The translations under genes were made by a program, and so were the position numbers. A stretch of 64,000 nucleotides of DNA, from positions 124,001 to 188,000 of the forward strand of contig NZ_JAMXFA010000002.1 of assembly GCF_025370785.1 (NCBI RefSeq). The letters run 5' to 3'. Of the stretch, positions 17,282 to 26,320 are shown piece by piece. Source of the stretch: Laspinema olomoucense D3b. GTDB taxonomy: Bacteria; Cyanobacteriota; Cyanobacteriia; Cyanobacteriales; Laspinemataceae. Each line of letters begins with the position of its first letter. Positions within the stretch are counted from its first letter, which is position 1. Below the pieces are notes generated by a model. The model made no database searches, was not told the DNA's origin, and saw only the letters and a list, made by a program, of their open reading frames with translations.

Positions 17282-18445
17282 TTGCCCGTGACCCCTCAAG
17301 CGCCAGGACTCCCGAATCCAGACTTCACCCCCTCAAACCCCAGTGGCGAGAGTGAGTTTAGCGACTTTGATTGCTCAATGATGCGTCGCTGTATTGAGTT
17401 GGCTCAACTTGCATTAGGAAAGACTGCACCGAATCCCTTAGTGGGTTCCGTGATTGTCAAAGAGGGCCAAATCATCTCAGAAGGCTTTCATCCCGGTGCG
17501 GGACAGCCTCATGCAGAAGTCTTTGCTCTGCAAGGAGCAGGGGAACAGGCCCAAGGTGCCACAGTCTATGTCAACCTAGAACCTTGTAATCATTATGGAC
17601 GCACCCCCCCTTGTTCCGAAGCCTTGATTGCGGCGAGAGTCGCGAAGGTGGTAGTCGGGATGGTCGATGCCGATCCCCGGGTGTCCGGTGGAGGTATCCA
17701 GCGCCTGCGATCGGCAGGAATCGAAGTAGTCGTCGGCGTGGAAGAAGAAGCCTGCCGCAAGCTGAATGAAGCCTTTCTCCATCGGGTCATCTACCATCGT
17801 CCCTTTGGAATTTTAAAATATGCCATGACCCTAGATGGCAAAATTGCCACCACCACAGGTCACAGCGCCTGGATCACCAGTACGGAAGCGCGTCATGAAG
17901 TGCATACCCTGCGTGGGGCGTGCGATGCCGTCATCATCGGGGGAAATACCGTGCGTCAGGACAATCCTCAGCTCACCAGTCACCATACCGGCACTCAGAA
18001 CCCCTTACGAGTTGTGATGACTCGCACCCTGGATTTGCCCGAGGAGGCCCATCTGTGGGAGGTTTCTGAGGCAGCGACCCTGGTACTGACTCAGACAGGA
18101 GCAAATCCGGATATGCAGCAGCGGCTTTTGAATAAAGGCGTTGAAGTGATAGAGCTTGATCCCTTAACTCCGGCGATCGCGATGGAGTACCTCTATCACC
18201 GGGAGTTTCTGTCGGTTCTGTGGGAATGTGGTGGACTGTTGGCGGCGCGGGCGATCGCAGATGGCGCAGTTCAAAAAATTCTCGCGTTTATTGCTCCAAA
18301 AATTGTCGGGGGTCAGTCGGCCCCCTCGCCGGTGGGAAATTTGGGCTTAACTCGTATGGGTGATGCCTTAACCTTAGACCGGGTAAAATGGCGGACGATT
18401 GGAACAGACTGTTTAGTTGAAGGGTATTTAAAACTGAAGGAATAA
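17282..18445 (+). CDS. ribD: Bifunctional riboflavin biosynthesis deaminase/reductase RibD
   Basis: 387 residues. The N-terminal zinc deaminase has APNPLVGSVIV, the zinc His in GQPHAEVFAL, and the Cys pair in EPCNHYGRTPPC. The C-terminal reductase begins near residue 180 with FGILKYAMTLDGKIAT and includes VLWECGGLLAARAI. The enzyme deaminates 2,5-diamino-6-ribosylamino-pyrimidinone phosphate and then reduces the ribosyl group with NADPH, on the way to riboflavin and FMN/FAD. The frame opens at a TTG after AGGAAAAGGA; a GTG two codons later is equally possible and gives almost the same protein. No FMN riboswitch was seen in the short upstream gap shared with mscS. Confidence 0.95.
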   Translation: MPVTPQAPGLPNPDFTPSNPSGESEFSDFDCSMMRRCIELAQLALGKTAPNPLVGSVIVKEGQIISEGFHPGAGQPHAEVFALQGAGEQAQGATVYVNLEPCNHYGRTPPCSEALIAARVAKVVVGMVDADPRVSGGGIQRLRSAGIEVVVGVEEEACRKLNEAFLHRVIYHRPFGILKYAMTLDGKIATTTGHSAWITSTEARHEVHTLRGACDAVIIGGNTVRQDNPQLTSHHTGTQNPLRVVMTRTLDLPEEAHLWEVSEAATLVLTQTGANPDMQQRLLNKGVEVIELDPLTPAIAMEYLYHREFLSVLWECGGLLAARAIADGAVQKILAFIAPKIVGGQSAPSPVGNLGLTRMGDALTLDRVKWRTIGTDCLVEGYLKLKE

Positions 18446-18509
18446 GGGTGAAGTCTAAACGATGAAGTTTTAAGGGACAATTCAAGAGCCATAACCCGGC
18501 TTTTTTGTA

Positions 18510-18539
18510 GATTAGGGCGGAAATATGCCCGCCCTAATC
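18510..18539. terminator. Hairpin downstream of ribD
   Basis: A perfect 11-bp stem, GATTAGGGCGG with CCGCCCTAATC, with an 8-base loop. No T-run follows on the plus strand, so termination is plausible but not certain; it may instead stabilise the 3' end. Confidence 0.45.
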
Positions 18540-18710
18540 CTGTACAGTCCAGGGTCAGTCCGGATCAAGGGTGAGAGTTTTACATAAAAATCACCAAATT
18601 TTAACCCCCAAATAAAATTTGAGAGCTTAGCCAATCCTTGCGCCCTGAGACTGTCCCCTTCATCCTTCATCCGTGAGCCTTTATCTCACCCCCTTGAGGC
18701 GAGGAAAAAT

Positions 18711-19436
18711 ATGCAAGTCATGCTGTTGTGGAGCGTATTTGTGGGAAGTCTCGGCATTGAGGCAGTAGTTGCCGGGGGATGGTTGCGCTGGCGGCAACTG
18801 CTTTTGCGGCAACAAGATCAGGAGGAGGAAGAACTTGTGACGGATCAACAAAATCATCGGAATTTAACAAAACTCGAAAACCCACCCACTTCCTTGCCTC
18901 TGAATGGCGGCAAGAGTGCAGAACAATTTGTAGCCCCCCCTAAACCCGAGGAGGTGACTGCGGTGATTGCTGCCTTGCGTCCCCCGTTGCCCGAGGCGAA
19001 CGTCGGATCCTCAAAGGATTCCCAGAGTGGGGAGTGGGAGTATAAAATCGTGCGGGCGAGTTTCGATCTGTTTCGCGATCCCCAAATTTTCCAGGGATTG
19101 TGTGAGGAAGAACTCCAGGCGGGTTGGACGCTGTTGGAAAAGCTGGACGATCGCCGGGTACGGTTCAAGCGGGCGATCGCATGGCGGACGATGATCAACG
19201 AGGATGGGATCAATTTCGACCCCTATCGCTCTCATTATGGACCGGCTACAGGATGGCTCAATGTGGTTGGCGCGATCGCCGCTGTCACTTCGATGGTTTT
19301 ACCTGCTTACTTAGGGTATGTTTTGGTCGCCAATACCCTCTCGGCAAAACCCTTGTCTCCCTCAGTGCCTACCCTGAATCCAACGGGTGCTCCCGTTTTC
19401 GAGCCATCCAATCCGGAACCCCCCCTGATCCCCTAG
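18711..19436 (+). CDS. Membrane-anchored hypothetical protein of cyanobacterial type
   Basis: 241 residues. An N-terminal hydrophobic helix (2-24) precedes a charged QQDQEEEE stretch and a Pro-rich linker. The core (about 105-155, starting GEWEYKIVRASFDLFRDP and including EELQAGWTLLEKLDDRRVRFKR) looks like a small folded domain. A second hydrophobic segment (about 180-200) and a Pro-rich tail follow. The folded part lies between two membrane segments. I recall similar core motifs in cyanobacterial proteins of unknown function but can give no name. The ATG at 18711 follows GAGGCGAGG at about 10 bp. Single-gene unit. Confidence 0.75.
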   Translation: MQVMLLWSVFVGSLGIEAVVAGGWLRWRQLLLRQQDQEEEELVTDQQNHRNLTKLENPPTSLPLNGGKSAEQFVAPPKPEEVTAVIAALRPPLPEANVGSSKDSQSGEWEYKIVRASFDLFRDPQIFQGLCEEELQAGWTLLEKLDDRRVRFKRAIAWRTMINEDGINFDPYRSHYGPATGWLNVVGAIAAVTSMVLPAYLGYVLVANTLSAKPLSPSVPTLNPTGAPVFEPSNPEPPLIP

Positions 19437-19927
19437 GGGCAATCCCCAAATTAACATCTCCCCGGGTCCTGCTCAGTTTGAGTGGTCCTCAAATTTGGAG
19501 CAGGAGTGAGGTCCCTTTGTTAGAGCGAAGCGCGATGATTAAAGGGACCTAATCCACTGGACTCGCTGAATTGATTAAGAGTCCTCATCCTCCCTCCGGT
19601 TTTTAAGCCCGGGTTTTCTGGGCACAGAAGCGCAGGAACAGCTTCTCTTTCCGTAGGCCGAACGGAGCAGATCTGTCGGTTTGTGCCGAGCTAAAAATAC
19701 CCGATTTGGTCTGATCAGCAACCCTGAATTGTTCTGAACTTTTAACCCCCCTCTCCTGAACTCGGTAAGCCCGCAACAAAACGCAACAAAAACCGGGAAA
19801 AAAAGCCTAAAAACGAGGTATTCATAACCCCTGGAATGGAGTATGATTGAAGCGATCGCCTAAAAATAACGCGGCGTTTCCTCCCCGTCAAGGCGATCGC
19901 ATTGAATGCTGAATTTAGGGGCAAAGC
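19437..19927. other. 491-bp intergenic stretch with a terminator-like dyad
   Basis: A perfect 10-bp inverted repeat, AGGTCCCTTT (19509-19518) with AAAGGGACCT (19541-19550), spaced by 22 bases, could end the upstream transcript. No coding sequence is seen. In particular, no in-frame extension encoding the TPR repeats normally found before a CHAT domain was recognised. Confidence 0.45.
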
Positions 19928-21328
19928 ATGAACGTTTTTGCGAATGAGGGACAACCGGATATTTACCGAGGCTTTGAACGAATTTTAGTGGTTCAACGCC
20001 GAACTGAATCGGCCTTAGAAGTCGCAGAGCAAGGACGAGCCAAAGCGGTTGAGCATCTCTTAGCCAACCGATTAGGAGCAGAGGGGAAATGCCAGCAATC
20101 CGTAAAACCACCGAGTCTTTATAAAATTAAACAAATCGCTAAAGCCCAAAATTCGACTTTAGTTTATTATTCCCTGATTTATGATTATCAACAATTTTAT
20201 GAAATGTCCCGGCTGCAAATCGGGCTAAATACCTTGTATGCTTATGCAACGGAACTATTTATTTGGGTAATTTCCCCCGGGGGGAGAATTAGCTTTCGTC
20301 AAGTAGACCTGCAATCGTTATGGTACGAAGATAATACATCACTGGCGGGGCTGGTTCGCAGCGTCCGGGAATTAATTAATGTGGGCTATAGCGATCGCGA
20401 ACGGCTGCTTTGTCGTCAGCAACTCCAGTTGCTATATCAAATCCTCCTGGAACCCATCGCCGATTTACTGCCCAAGGATCCCCAAAAACGGGTGACAATT
20501 ATTCCCCAAGATTTCTTATTTCTGGTTCCCTTTGCCGCATTAATCGATTCCAACGGTCAATATCCCATTGAAAAGCATACCCTACTCACCGCTCCCTCGA
20601 TTGAAGCCTTGGGGGTGACTCATCTGCAGCGAAAACCGATCGTTGAACGGGAACTCGCACTTCAGACGGTGGGAGGTAATAGCAGTTTTCCTTGCTGTCC
20701 CACCCTCGAATCCCCTCAAGAATGCCTCGTCGTCGGAAACCCCACCATGCCCAGCATTTGTTTGGAATTTGGGGAACCTCCGGTGCAATTGCTACAAATT
20801 CCCGGGACTCAACTGGAAGCCGAGACGATCGCCGAGATTCTGAAAACTCAACCGATTACGGGCGATCGCGCCACCAAATCAGCGATCCTCCAAAAAATGC
20901 GTTCTGCTGATATCATTCATCTGGCTACCCATGTTTTTCTCGATGATATCGAAGGATTGCAATCGGCGATCGCCTTAGCACCGAGTCCCAACACTCATGG
21001 ACTCCTAAATATTAATGACATCCTGCACTTAAATCTCCAAGCTCAACTCGTCGTTTTGAGTGGCTGCGATACCGGCAGAGGTCGCATTTGGGGAGATGGA
21101 GTTGTGGAATTATCTCGGGCTTTTATCGCCGCAGGAGTCCCCAGTTTACTGATGTCTCTCTGGTCGCCCCCCAGCAAGTCTAACCTAGATTTTATGAGGA
21201 AATTCTATCAGCAATTCCGGCAAAGCTGTGATAAAGCTCAATCCCTAAGAACCGCCATGTTAACGACAATGGAACACTATCCCAACCCGCGAGACTGGGC
21301 CGCATTTACCTTAATTGGAGAAGCCTAA
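19928..21328 (+). CDS. CHAT domain (caspase-like) protein lacking its TPR array
   Basis: 466 residues, ATG at 19928. The C-terminal ~300 residues are a CHAT domain, a clan CD caspase-like peptidase fold. The catalytic His is near residue 334 (IIHLATHVF) and the Cys near 379 (VVLSGCDTGRG), followed by GDGVVELSRAFIAAGVPSLLMSLW and a closing NPRDWAAFTLIG. The N-terminal part reads like the last helix of a TPR array (ESALEVAEQGRAKAVEHLL), as in TPR-CHAT proteins, but the long array itself is missing. Family members are proteases or protease-like proteins in signalling, death or defence pathways. Either this is a naturally short form or an N-terminally lost one; the catalytic residues are kept. 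Confidence 0.88.
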   Translation: MNVFANEGQPDIYRGFERILVVQRRTESALEVAEQGRAKAVEHLLANRLGAEGKCQQSVKPPSLYKIKQIAKAQNSTLVYYSLIYDYQQFYEMSRLQIGLNTLYAYATELFIWVISPGGRISFRQVDLQSLWYEDNTSLAGLVRSVRELINVGYSDRERLLCRQQLQLLYQILLEPIADLLPKDPQKRVTIIPQDFLFLVPFAALIDSNGQYPIEKHTLLTAPSIEALGVTHLQRKPIVERELALQTVGGNSSFPCCPTLESPQECLVVGNPTMPSICLEFGEPPVQLLQIPGTQLEAETIAEILKTQPITGDRATKSAILQKMRSADIIHLATHVFLDDIEGLQSAIALAPSPNTHGLLNINDILHLNLQAQLVVLSGCDTGRGRIWGDGVVELSRAFIAAGVPSLLMSLWSPPSKSNLDFMRKFYQQFRQSCDKAQSLRTAMLTTMEHYPNPRDWAAFTLIGEA

Positions 21329-21353
21329 AATTTCTGGACTCAGCACCCTTTAT

Positions 21354-21453
21354 AAACCGGGTTTCTTTCAAAAAAGCTCGGGTTATGCGATCCAAATCAA
21401 CTCCATTAACCCGGTTTCTTCTCCCCAAAAACGAGAGTAAAAACCGGGTTTCT
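21354..21453. repeat. Cluster of three AAACCSGGTTTCT repeats
   Basis: AAACCGGGTTTCT (21354-21366), AACCCGGTTTCT (21408-21419) and AAACCGGGTTTCT (21441-21453) fill the gap between the CHAT gene and the convergent DUF362 gene. They belong to the same family as the palindrome at 10626-10650. Confidence 0.6.
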
Positions 21454-21490
21454 GATGCCTGCAACCTTATCCTAAATCCACGTCTTCCGG

Positions 21491-22450
21491 CTACCGATTG
21501 GCATACAATTTTATCGGTTCCTTAATAAAGCGAATGTACAAATGCCGAAACGTAGACTGGAGAACCCGAGGCATTCCAAAATCAATGGGAACTAGCGCCT
21601 CTGGCAGTTTCCAATCCTCAATTTGGAGGTCCACAGGTTTCAACAAGGGAAACTGGATCTCTTGCAGTTCGGGACAGAACCCCAAGCGTAAAGATGCTGC
21701 AGCGGTGGGAACAAGGTCCGGTGAAACATTGAGTACCTCTAACAGGGCGCGATCGCAGGCAAACACATCCTCCGACGCCGCCAACAGTCCCAGCAGTCGG
21801 GGTTCTCCCCCACTCGGACCATTCCCTTCATGGCCGATAATCCCATCTACAAGAGTTAAATTTGGAGAAATAGCCCGCGCCGTTTCCACCAGCATCTCTC
21901 CAAAGCGATTCACATCCTTTCCCGCTTCCAAATGCCACCAGGCTTTCATCTTTCCAGGTACACAGCCAAATAAATTTTTAACCCCCATCGTTACCGTCAA
22001 TTGAACATGGGATTTTACCTTCGGTAAATTAATCACCACATCCGCTTCCATTGCCTCCTTGGACAATCGTAAATGATTAAATTCAGTGGCAGTCGTGGGA
22101 TATCGCTTACCATGAAATTCCACAATTGGCAAATTCAATCGTTCCACCATCTCCTGATATCCATTGGCAAAGGCAACCCCCCGCGCACTCCCAAAAGCGG
22201 GACTATCTCCTAAAAAAGGTTTTCCTCCCACCTCCATCACCATTTCTGCCACACAAGAGACAATTTCGGGCCGAGTTACACATTCTTTGGTCGGACGGGA
22301 ACCCGTGAGCAAATTAGGTTTAAGTAGAACTCGATTTCCCGGTTTTACAATGGCAGCTATTCCCCCCAGAGGCGCTAAGACAGTCTCTATAGACTCCCGG
22401 AGAACAGCTTTGCTGTAAGAGTTGGCGCGAATTAAACTAACACTTGTCAT
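21491..22450 (-). CDS. DUF362 family protein
   Basis: 319 residues, ATG at 22450. It shows the hallmarks of DUF362: VLLKPNLLTG near residue 42, GKPFLGDSPAFGSARG near 75, VVINLPKVKSHVQLTVTMGVKNLFGCVPG near 138-165, and VDGIIGHEGNGPSGGEP near 200. The family is linked to iron-sulfur-containing and uncharacterised redox proteins; many members add a C-terminal ferredoxin domain. Here that ferredoxin part is absent: no CxxCxxCxxxC motifs are visible and the chain ends in a basic tail. The chemical function is not established. It is convergent with the CHAT gene and on the same strand as the small gene at 22586-22906, which lies 136 bp upstream. Confidence 0.85.
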   Translation of the reverse strand: MTSVSLIRANSYSKAVLRESIETVLAPLGGIAAIVKPGNRVLLKPNLLTGSRPTKECVTRPEIVSCVAEMVMEVGGKPFLGDSPAFGSARGVAFANGYQEMVERLNLPIVEFHGKRYPTTATEFNHLRLSKEAMEADVVINLPKVKSHVQLTVTMGVKNLFGCVPGKMKAWWHLEAGKDVNRFGEMLVETARAISPNLTLVDGIIGHEGNGPSGGEPRLLGLLAASEDVFACDRALLEVLNVSPDLVPTAAASLRLGFCPELQEIQFPLLKPVDLQIEDWKLPEALVPIDFGMPRVLQSTFRHLYIRFIKEPIKLYANR

Positions 22451-22585
22451 GAGATAAACTGAGCTAATTTTATTAAAAAAAAGTCAACCCTGAACCGGGA
22501 GGGGTGAACATTTAAGGGTGATGAATCCCCTCCCGGGCGTGACCCTGACCCCTTCAAAAATTCCCTGAATCGAGGAATTTAAAAT

Positions 22586-22906
22586 TCAACCACTCTGGGG
22601 TAATCGTCCCGTAGCACCACGCTGCATCGTCGTCACTCGTTCTCCATTATTGATGACCCCAGGACCTTGCAGTTCGGGAATAGGTGGATTAATTTCTACC
22701 TTAACAACCTTAGCCGTTGAGACCATAATCGTGTTATCAATCAGATGAAAGGTGATCCAGGGTTGGGCTAATAACTGGGGTAACTGCTGCTGGAATTGGG
22801 CTCCGGGAACTGGAACCTTAAATGAATCTGTATGACCGTTTTCATAATAAAACGTCACTTCTGTACTGGATTGAGCTTGCATTGTGGCAAATGAACCTCT
22901 CGCCAT
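22586..22906 (-). CDS. Small hypothetical protein (106 aa)
   Basis: The preferred start is the ATG at 22906, preceded by GGAG at 8 bp. A second ATG at 22882 also fits, and the frame is open further upstream but that part looks non-coding. The product reads SSTEVTFYYENGHTDSF early on, then an all-beta-looking segment with PWITFHLIDNTIMVSTAKVVKVEI, and ends in a Gly/Arg-rich tail. It could be a small beta-sheet protein. I recognise no family and no catalytic motif. It lies between the DUF362 gene and aspA, all on the minus strand. Confidence 0.65.
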   Translation of the reverse strand: MARGSFATMQAQSSTEVTFYYENGHTDSFKVPVPGAQFQQQLPQLLAQPWITFHLIDNTIMVSTAKVVKVEINPPIPELQGPGVINNGERVTTMQRGATGRLPQSG

Positions 22907-23176
22907 AATTGCACTCCATATTGACAATTTTGTGAATTTCGGTGGTATGCCGCCACCTCTACTTAATTTAACAGGTAGGCTGTCCTGGACGAAACAGGCT
23001 TTGAGGGAAAGGGGTTCACTGGGGATTTGGTACCGCCTCCAGGTACTGCTGAAGTTCTTTCTTCGGTTCCACAACGTCGCGACTTGCTGGGGTTGGGTTA
23101 TCCAAACCACAGTAAGTCGTGACACCGAACAATTAAGAACGACTTGCTGTCGTTGCCGCATTTGCCCGTTTGAGTT

Positions 23177-24586
23177 TTAATGCGGGAGGGCGCTCATTTT
23201 CTGTAAGTCCAGAACCTCCGCTAACTGTTCTGAGGTCATTAGACCCCGTTCTAGGACGATTTGCCGTAGGGATTTACCTGTTTCGAGGGATTCTTTGGCG
23301 ACGGAGGCGGCGTTGAGGTAGCCGATGTGGGGGTTGAGGGCGGTGACGAGGGCTAAACTGCCTTCGGCGTAATGTTCGCAGCGAGTGCGATCGCAGGTAA
23401 TGCCTTGGAGACAGAACTGACTCAATGCACCGATCGCATGACCTAAAATTTCAATGCTGTGAATCAAGTTATAGGCGATCAAGGGCATCATCACATTTAG
23501 TTCCAGTTGTCCCCCTTGTGCGGCCAGGGCGATCGCACTGTCATATCCCATCACCTGAAAACATACCATCGAAGTCATCTCGGCCATCACCGGATTATAT
23601 TTCCCCGGCATAATCGAGGACCCGGGTTGCACAGGAGGTAATTGAATTTCCTTCAGTCCGGTTTTCGGTCCCGAATCCATCAAGCGCAAATCATGGGAAA
23701 TTTTTAGGCAATCTGTGGCTAAATTTCTTAATGCACCGGAAACACTAACAAAGGGGGCCATACTTTGCATTGCTGCCATCAAGTGCGGGGTGGGAGTCAG
23801 GGGGATATTGATTAACTCTGAGAGAATCTTCACCACGCGATCGCGATACTTCGGATGGGTATTTAAACCCGTTCCAGCCGCACTTCCCCCAATTCCGAGT
23901 ACCGTGAGTTCTTTCCCGGCAGTTTCGATGCGCGTCCGGTGTTCCGTGAGTATATAGGCCCAGGCGCGAAAACTTTCCCCGAGTCGGACGGGTACGGCGT
24001 CTTGCAGATGGGTTCTGCCAGATTTGACGATATCCTGGAATTCAACTGCTTTGGCTTCTAGGGCGGCGATCGCCTCGTTGAGTGCCGGAGAAAGACTATG
24101 CTGCAACGCCAACAGTCCCCCGATGCGAATGGCGGTGGGTATGACATCATTGGTGGATTGTCCGTAGTTGACTGTATCGTTCGGGCTAATCCGCTGATAA
24201 TTGCCCTTAGCGTCCCCCAACAGTTCCAGGGCGCGATTTGCCAGCACTTCGTTGACGTTCATGTGGTGAGAAGTTCCGGCACCGGCTTGGTAAACATCTA
24301 CCACAAATTGATCCCGTAATGCGCCGTTGAGGATTTCATCGGCTGCATCAGCGATCGCCTGACTCAGTTCCTGGGGAATGCAGCCGAGTTCACCATTGGC
24401 AAGGGCTGTGGCTTTTTTGATCAGCAAACAGGCATCCAGGTAGGTGGGTAAGGGTTTGAGTCCGCTGATGGGAAAATTTTCCGTTGCCCGTAGGGTTTGG
24501 ATGCCATAGTAGGCAGGGGCGGGAATTTGCCGTTCTCCCATCGAATCCCGTTCTATGCGGTAGTCTAATTCCGATTGTTCGCTCAT
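23177..24586 (-). CDS. aspA: Aspartate ammonia-lyase
   Basis: 469 residues from the ATG at 24586 (a TTG precedes it by one codon). It is a fumarase/aspartase superfamily enzyme that converts L-aspartate to fumarate and ammonia. The N-terminus (RIERDSMGERQIPAPAYYGIQTLRA) is the aspartase pattern. The superfamily signature GSSIMPGKYNPVMAE lies near residue 320, and SGRTHLQDAVPVRLG near 190 is the substrate-binding His region. GTSHHMNVNEVLANRA and NDTVNYGQSTND are further conserved blocks. Class II fumarase is the alternative, but the N-terminus and GIQTLRA favour aspartase. There is no clear operon partner. Confidence 0.88.
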   Translation of the reverse strand: MSEQSELDYRIERDSMGERQIPAPAYYGIQTLRATENFPISGLKPLPTYLDACLLIKKATALANGELGCIPQELSQAIADAADEILNGALRDQFVVDVYQAGAGTSHHMNVNEVLANRALELLGDAKGNYQRISPNDTVNYGQSTNDVIPTAIRIGGLLALQHSLSPALNEAIAALEAKAVEFQDIVKSGRTHLQDAVPVRLGESFRAWAYILTEHRTRIETAGKELTVLGIGGSAAGTGLNTHPKYRDRVVKILSELINIPLTPTPHLMAAMQSMAPFVSVSGALRNLATDCLKISHDLRLMDSGPKTGLKEIQLPPVQPGSSIMPGKYNPVMAEMTSMVCFQVMGYDSAIALAAQGGQLELNVMMPLIAYNLIHSIEILGHAIGALSQFCLQGITCDRTRCEHYAEGSLALVTALNPHIGYLNAASVAKESLETGKSLRQIVLERGLMTSEQLAEVLDLQKMSALPH

Positions 24587-24708
24587 CAAATCTTTCTGGG
24601 CTTATTGTTGAAAATTTAAACGATTCAAAGTAATTTTACCGAGCAGAGTGAGCTTTGATCGCAGTATCCTTAATATTGGAGAGATTTAATAGATTTTGCA
24701 CTAAAAGT

Positions 24709-25902
24709 ATGAGTCAAACAATGAGTCGCATAATTTCTATCTATGAGCGCACTTTAGAGTGTAGACCCGATAGCTATTGGGAATGGTATCAACAGGCGAA
24801 TGCCATGCGGGATACGGGTCATTATGATGATGCCCTCCGCTGCTACGATAAAGCCGTGGAATATCGCCCGGAAGACTATTGGGCCTGGTATCAAATTGGG
24901 AATGTTTTAGATGAGTTGGGTCGGTATGAGGAGGCAGTCGCCAGCTATGACCGCGCCTTAAAAGCCCGTCCGGGAGACTATTGGGCCTGGTATGAACGGG
25001 GGAGTGCCTTCCGGCAATTGCGGGAGTATGAGGAGGCGATCGCCAGCTATGACCGCGCCTTGGAAGTCCGTCCGGGAGACTATTGGGCCTGGTATGAACG
25101 GGCGATCACCCTCGCCCGGGCCTGTCGCTACGAGGAGGCAGTGACCAACTACGATCGCGCTCTAAAAGTCCGGCCTATGGATTATTGGGCCTGGTATCGC
25201 CGGGGAATTGCCCTGGAGATGAGCCAGGAGTATGAGCAGGCGTTAGGGAGTTACGACTGCGCCTTGGAGGTGAAACCCACGGCAGAGATGGCCTGGTATC
25301 GACGGGGAAAGATGTTGGATTTGTTAGGAGAAACGGAAGGGGCGATCGCCAGTTATGACCGGGCATTGGAGATTGACCCCGAGGATGATTTGGTTTGGTA
25401 CGATCGCGGCATTGCCCTGGATGACCTAGACCGCCCTGCCGAAGCCCTCCATTGCTACGAACGGGCTATTTCTATCTATTCAGATAATTTCTGGCCTTGG
25501 TATCAATTGGGGAACGTTCATAGTCAGTTAGGCAACTACGATGAGGCTGTGGCCAGCTTTGACCGCGCCTTGGAGTGTGAACCGAACTGGACCCAGTGGG
25601 GTGAAGATTATGAGCGGTTAAGCGGTTGGGTCTGGCATGAGTTGGGTATCGCTTTAGGGGAACTCTGTCGCTACGATGAGGCAGTAATGAGTTTCCAAAA
25701 AGCCCTGACCATTGAAGCAGAAGATGGGGCCGTTTGGTACGACCTGGCCCGCTACTTGATCCGCCAAGGCGATGGCCCCGGGGCAGTTGCCAGCTTGGAA
25801 CAGGCGATTCATTGGGGGGGCGACTCCTATCTTGAGAAAATTGCCACGAATATGGAATTTGACGGTTTGCGGGGCGATCGCACCTTTCCCGGGTTGATGT
25901 AA
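24709..25902 (+). CDS. TPR protein with ten Trp/Tyr-rich repeats
   Basis: 397 residues from the ATG at 24709; a TTG at 24655 or an ATG at 24721 are alternatives, and none has a clear ribosome site. From about residue 17 it is built of ten 34-residue tetratricopeptide units of the form PxDYWAWYxRGxALxxLxRYEEAVASYDRALEVR. The ninth unit carries an insertion of about 11 residues. TPR arrays are protein-binding scaffolds. The YWAWY core in the first helix is far more aromatic than the usual TPR consensus and is kept from unit to unit. No signal peptide is visible, so the protein is probably cytoplasmic. A paralogue follows at 26321. The binding partner is unknown. Confidence 0.88.
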   Translation: MSQTMSRIISIYERTLECRPDSYWEWYQQANAMRDTGHYDDALRCYDKAVEYRPEDYWAWYQIGNVLDELGRYEEAVASYDRALKARPGDYWAWYERGSAFRQLREYEEAIASYDRALEVRPGDYWAWYERAITLARACRYEEAVTNYDRALKVRPMDYWAWYRRGIALEMSQEYEQALGSYDCALEVKPTAEMAWYRRGKMLDLLGETEGAIASYDRALEIDPEDDLVWYDRGIALDDLDRPAEALHCYERAISIYSDNFWPWYQLGNVHSQLGNYDEAVASFDRALECEPNWTQWGEDYERLSGWVWHELGIALGELCRYDEAVMSFQKALTIEAEDGAVWYDLARYLIRQGDGPGAVASLEQAIHWGGDSYLEKIATNMEFDGLRGDRTFPGLM

Positions 25903-25942
25903 TTTTCGTTCGGCTGATATCGCACTGAGAGTTTAGACTCTT

Positions 25943-25992
25943 GGGGTGGAACGTTGAAAGACACTGACCTCAATTTTTAACGTTTCATCCCC
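25943..25992 (+). terminator. Long imperfect hairpin after the first TPR gene
   Basis: GGGGTGGAACGTT (25943-25955) pairs with AACGTTTCATCCCC (25979-25992) with one extra A, around a T-rich 23-base loop. It follows the TPR stop codon by 40 bp. No T-run follows the stem, so this may be a 3'-end stabiliser or part of a repeat. The rest of the gap to 26320 is AT-rich with no gene. Confidence 0.4.
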
Positions 25993-26320
25993 TGTCTCCG
26001 GTATCAAGGTAACTGACGATTCCTCGGGGTCAAATTGTCAAGATTTGCTGACAAAACTCTCCTAAAATTGGGTAATAAATTGCGTTTAATTCGTGAGATA
26101 AAAATATAAATTTAATTGAATAGAAAGGGTCAAAAATCCTTTAAGATTCTAAAGGGGATTTACAGTGAATGGACCCCCAGTAACCTCGGATTAAAATTTT
26201 AGCCAGGTCAGTATAAACGCTTATCGAAAGGGCAGACAAGCAGCTAAATGGCAAAAAAATAGCCCGAATCGAGGGAACAAATCCACAAAGCGCAGATATG
26301 TTCTGCTTTGGAGCGCTATT

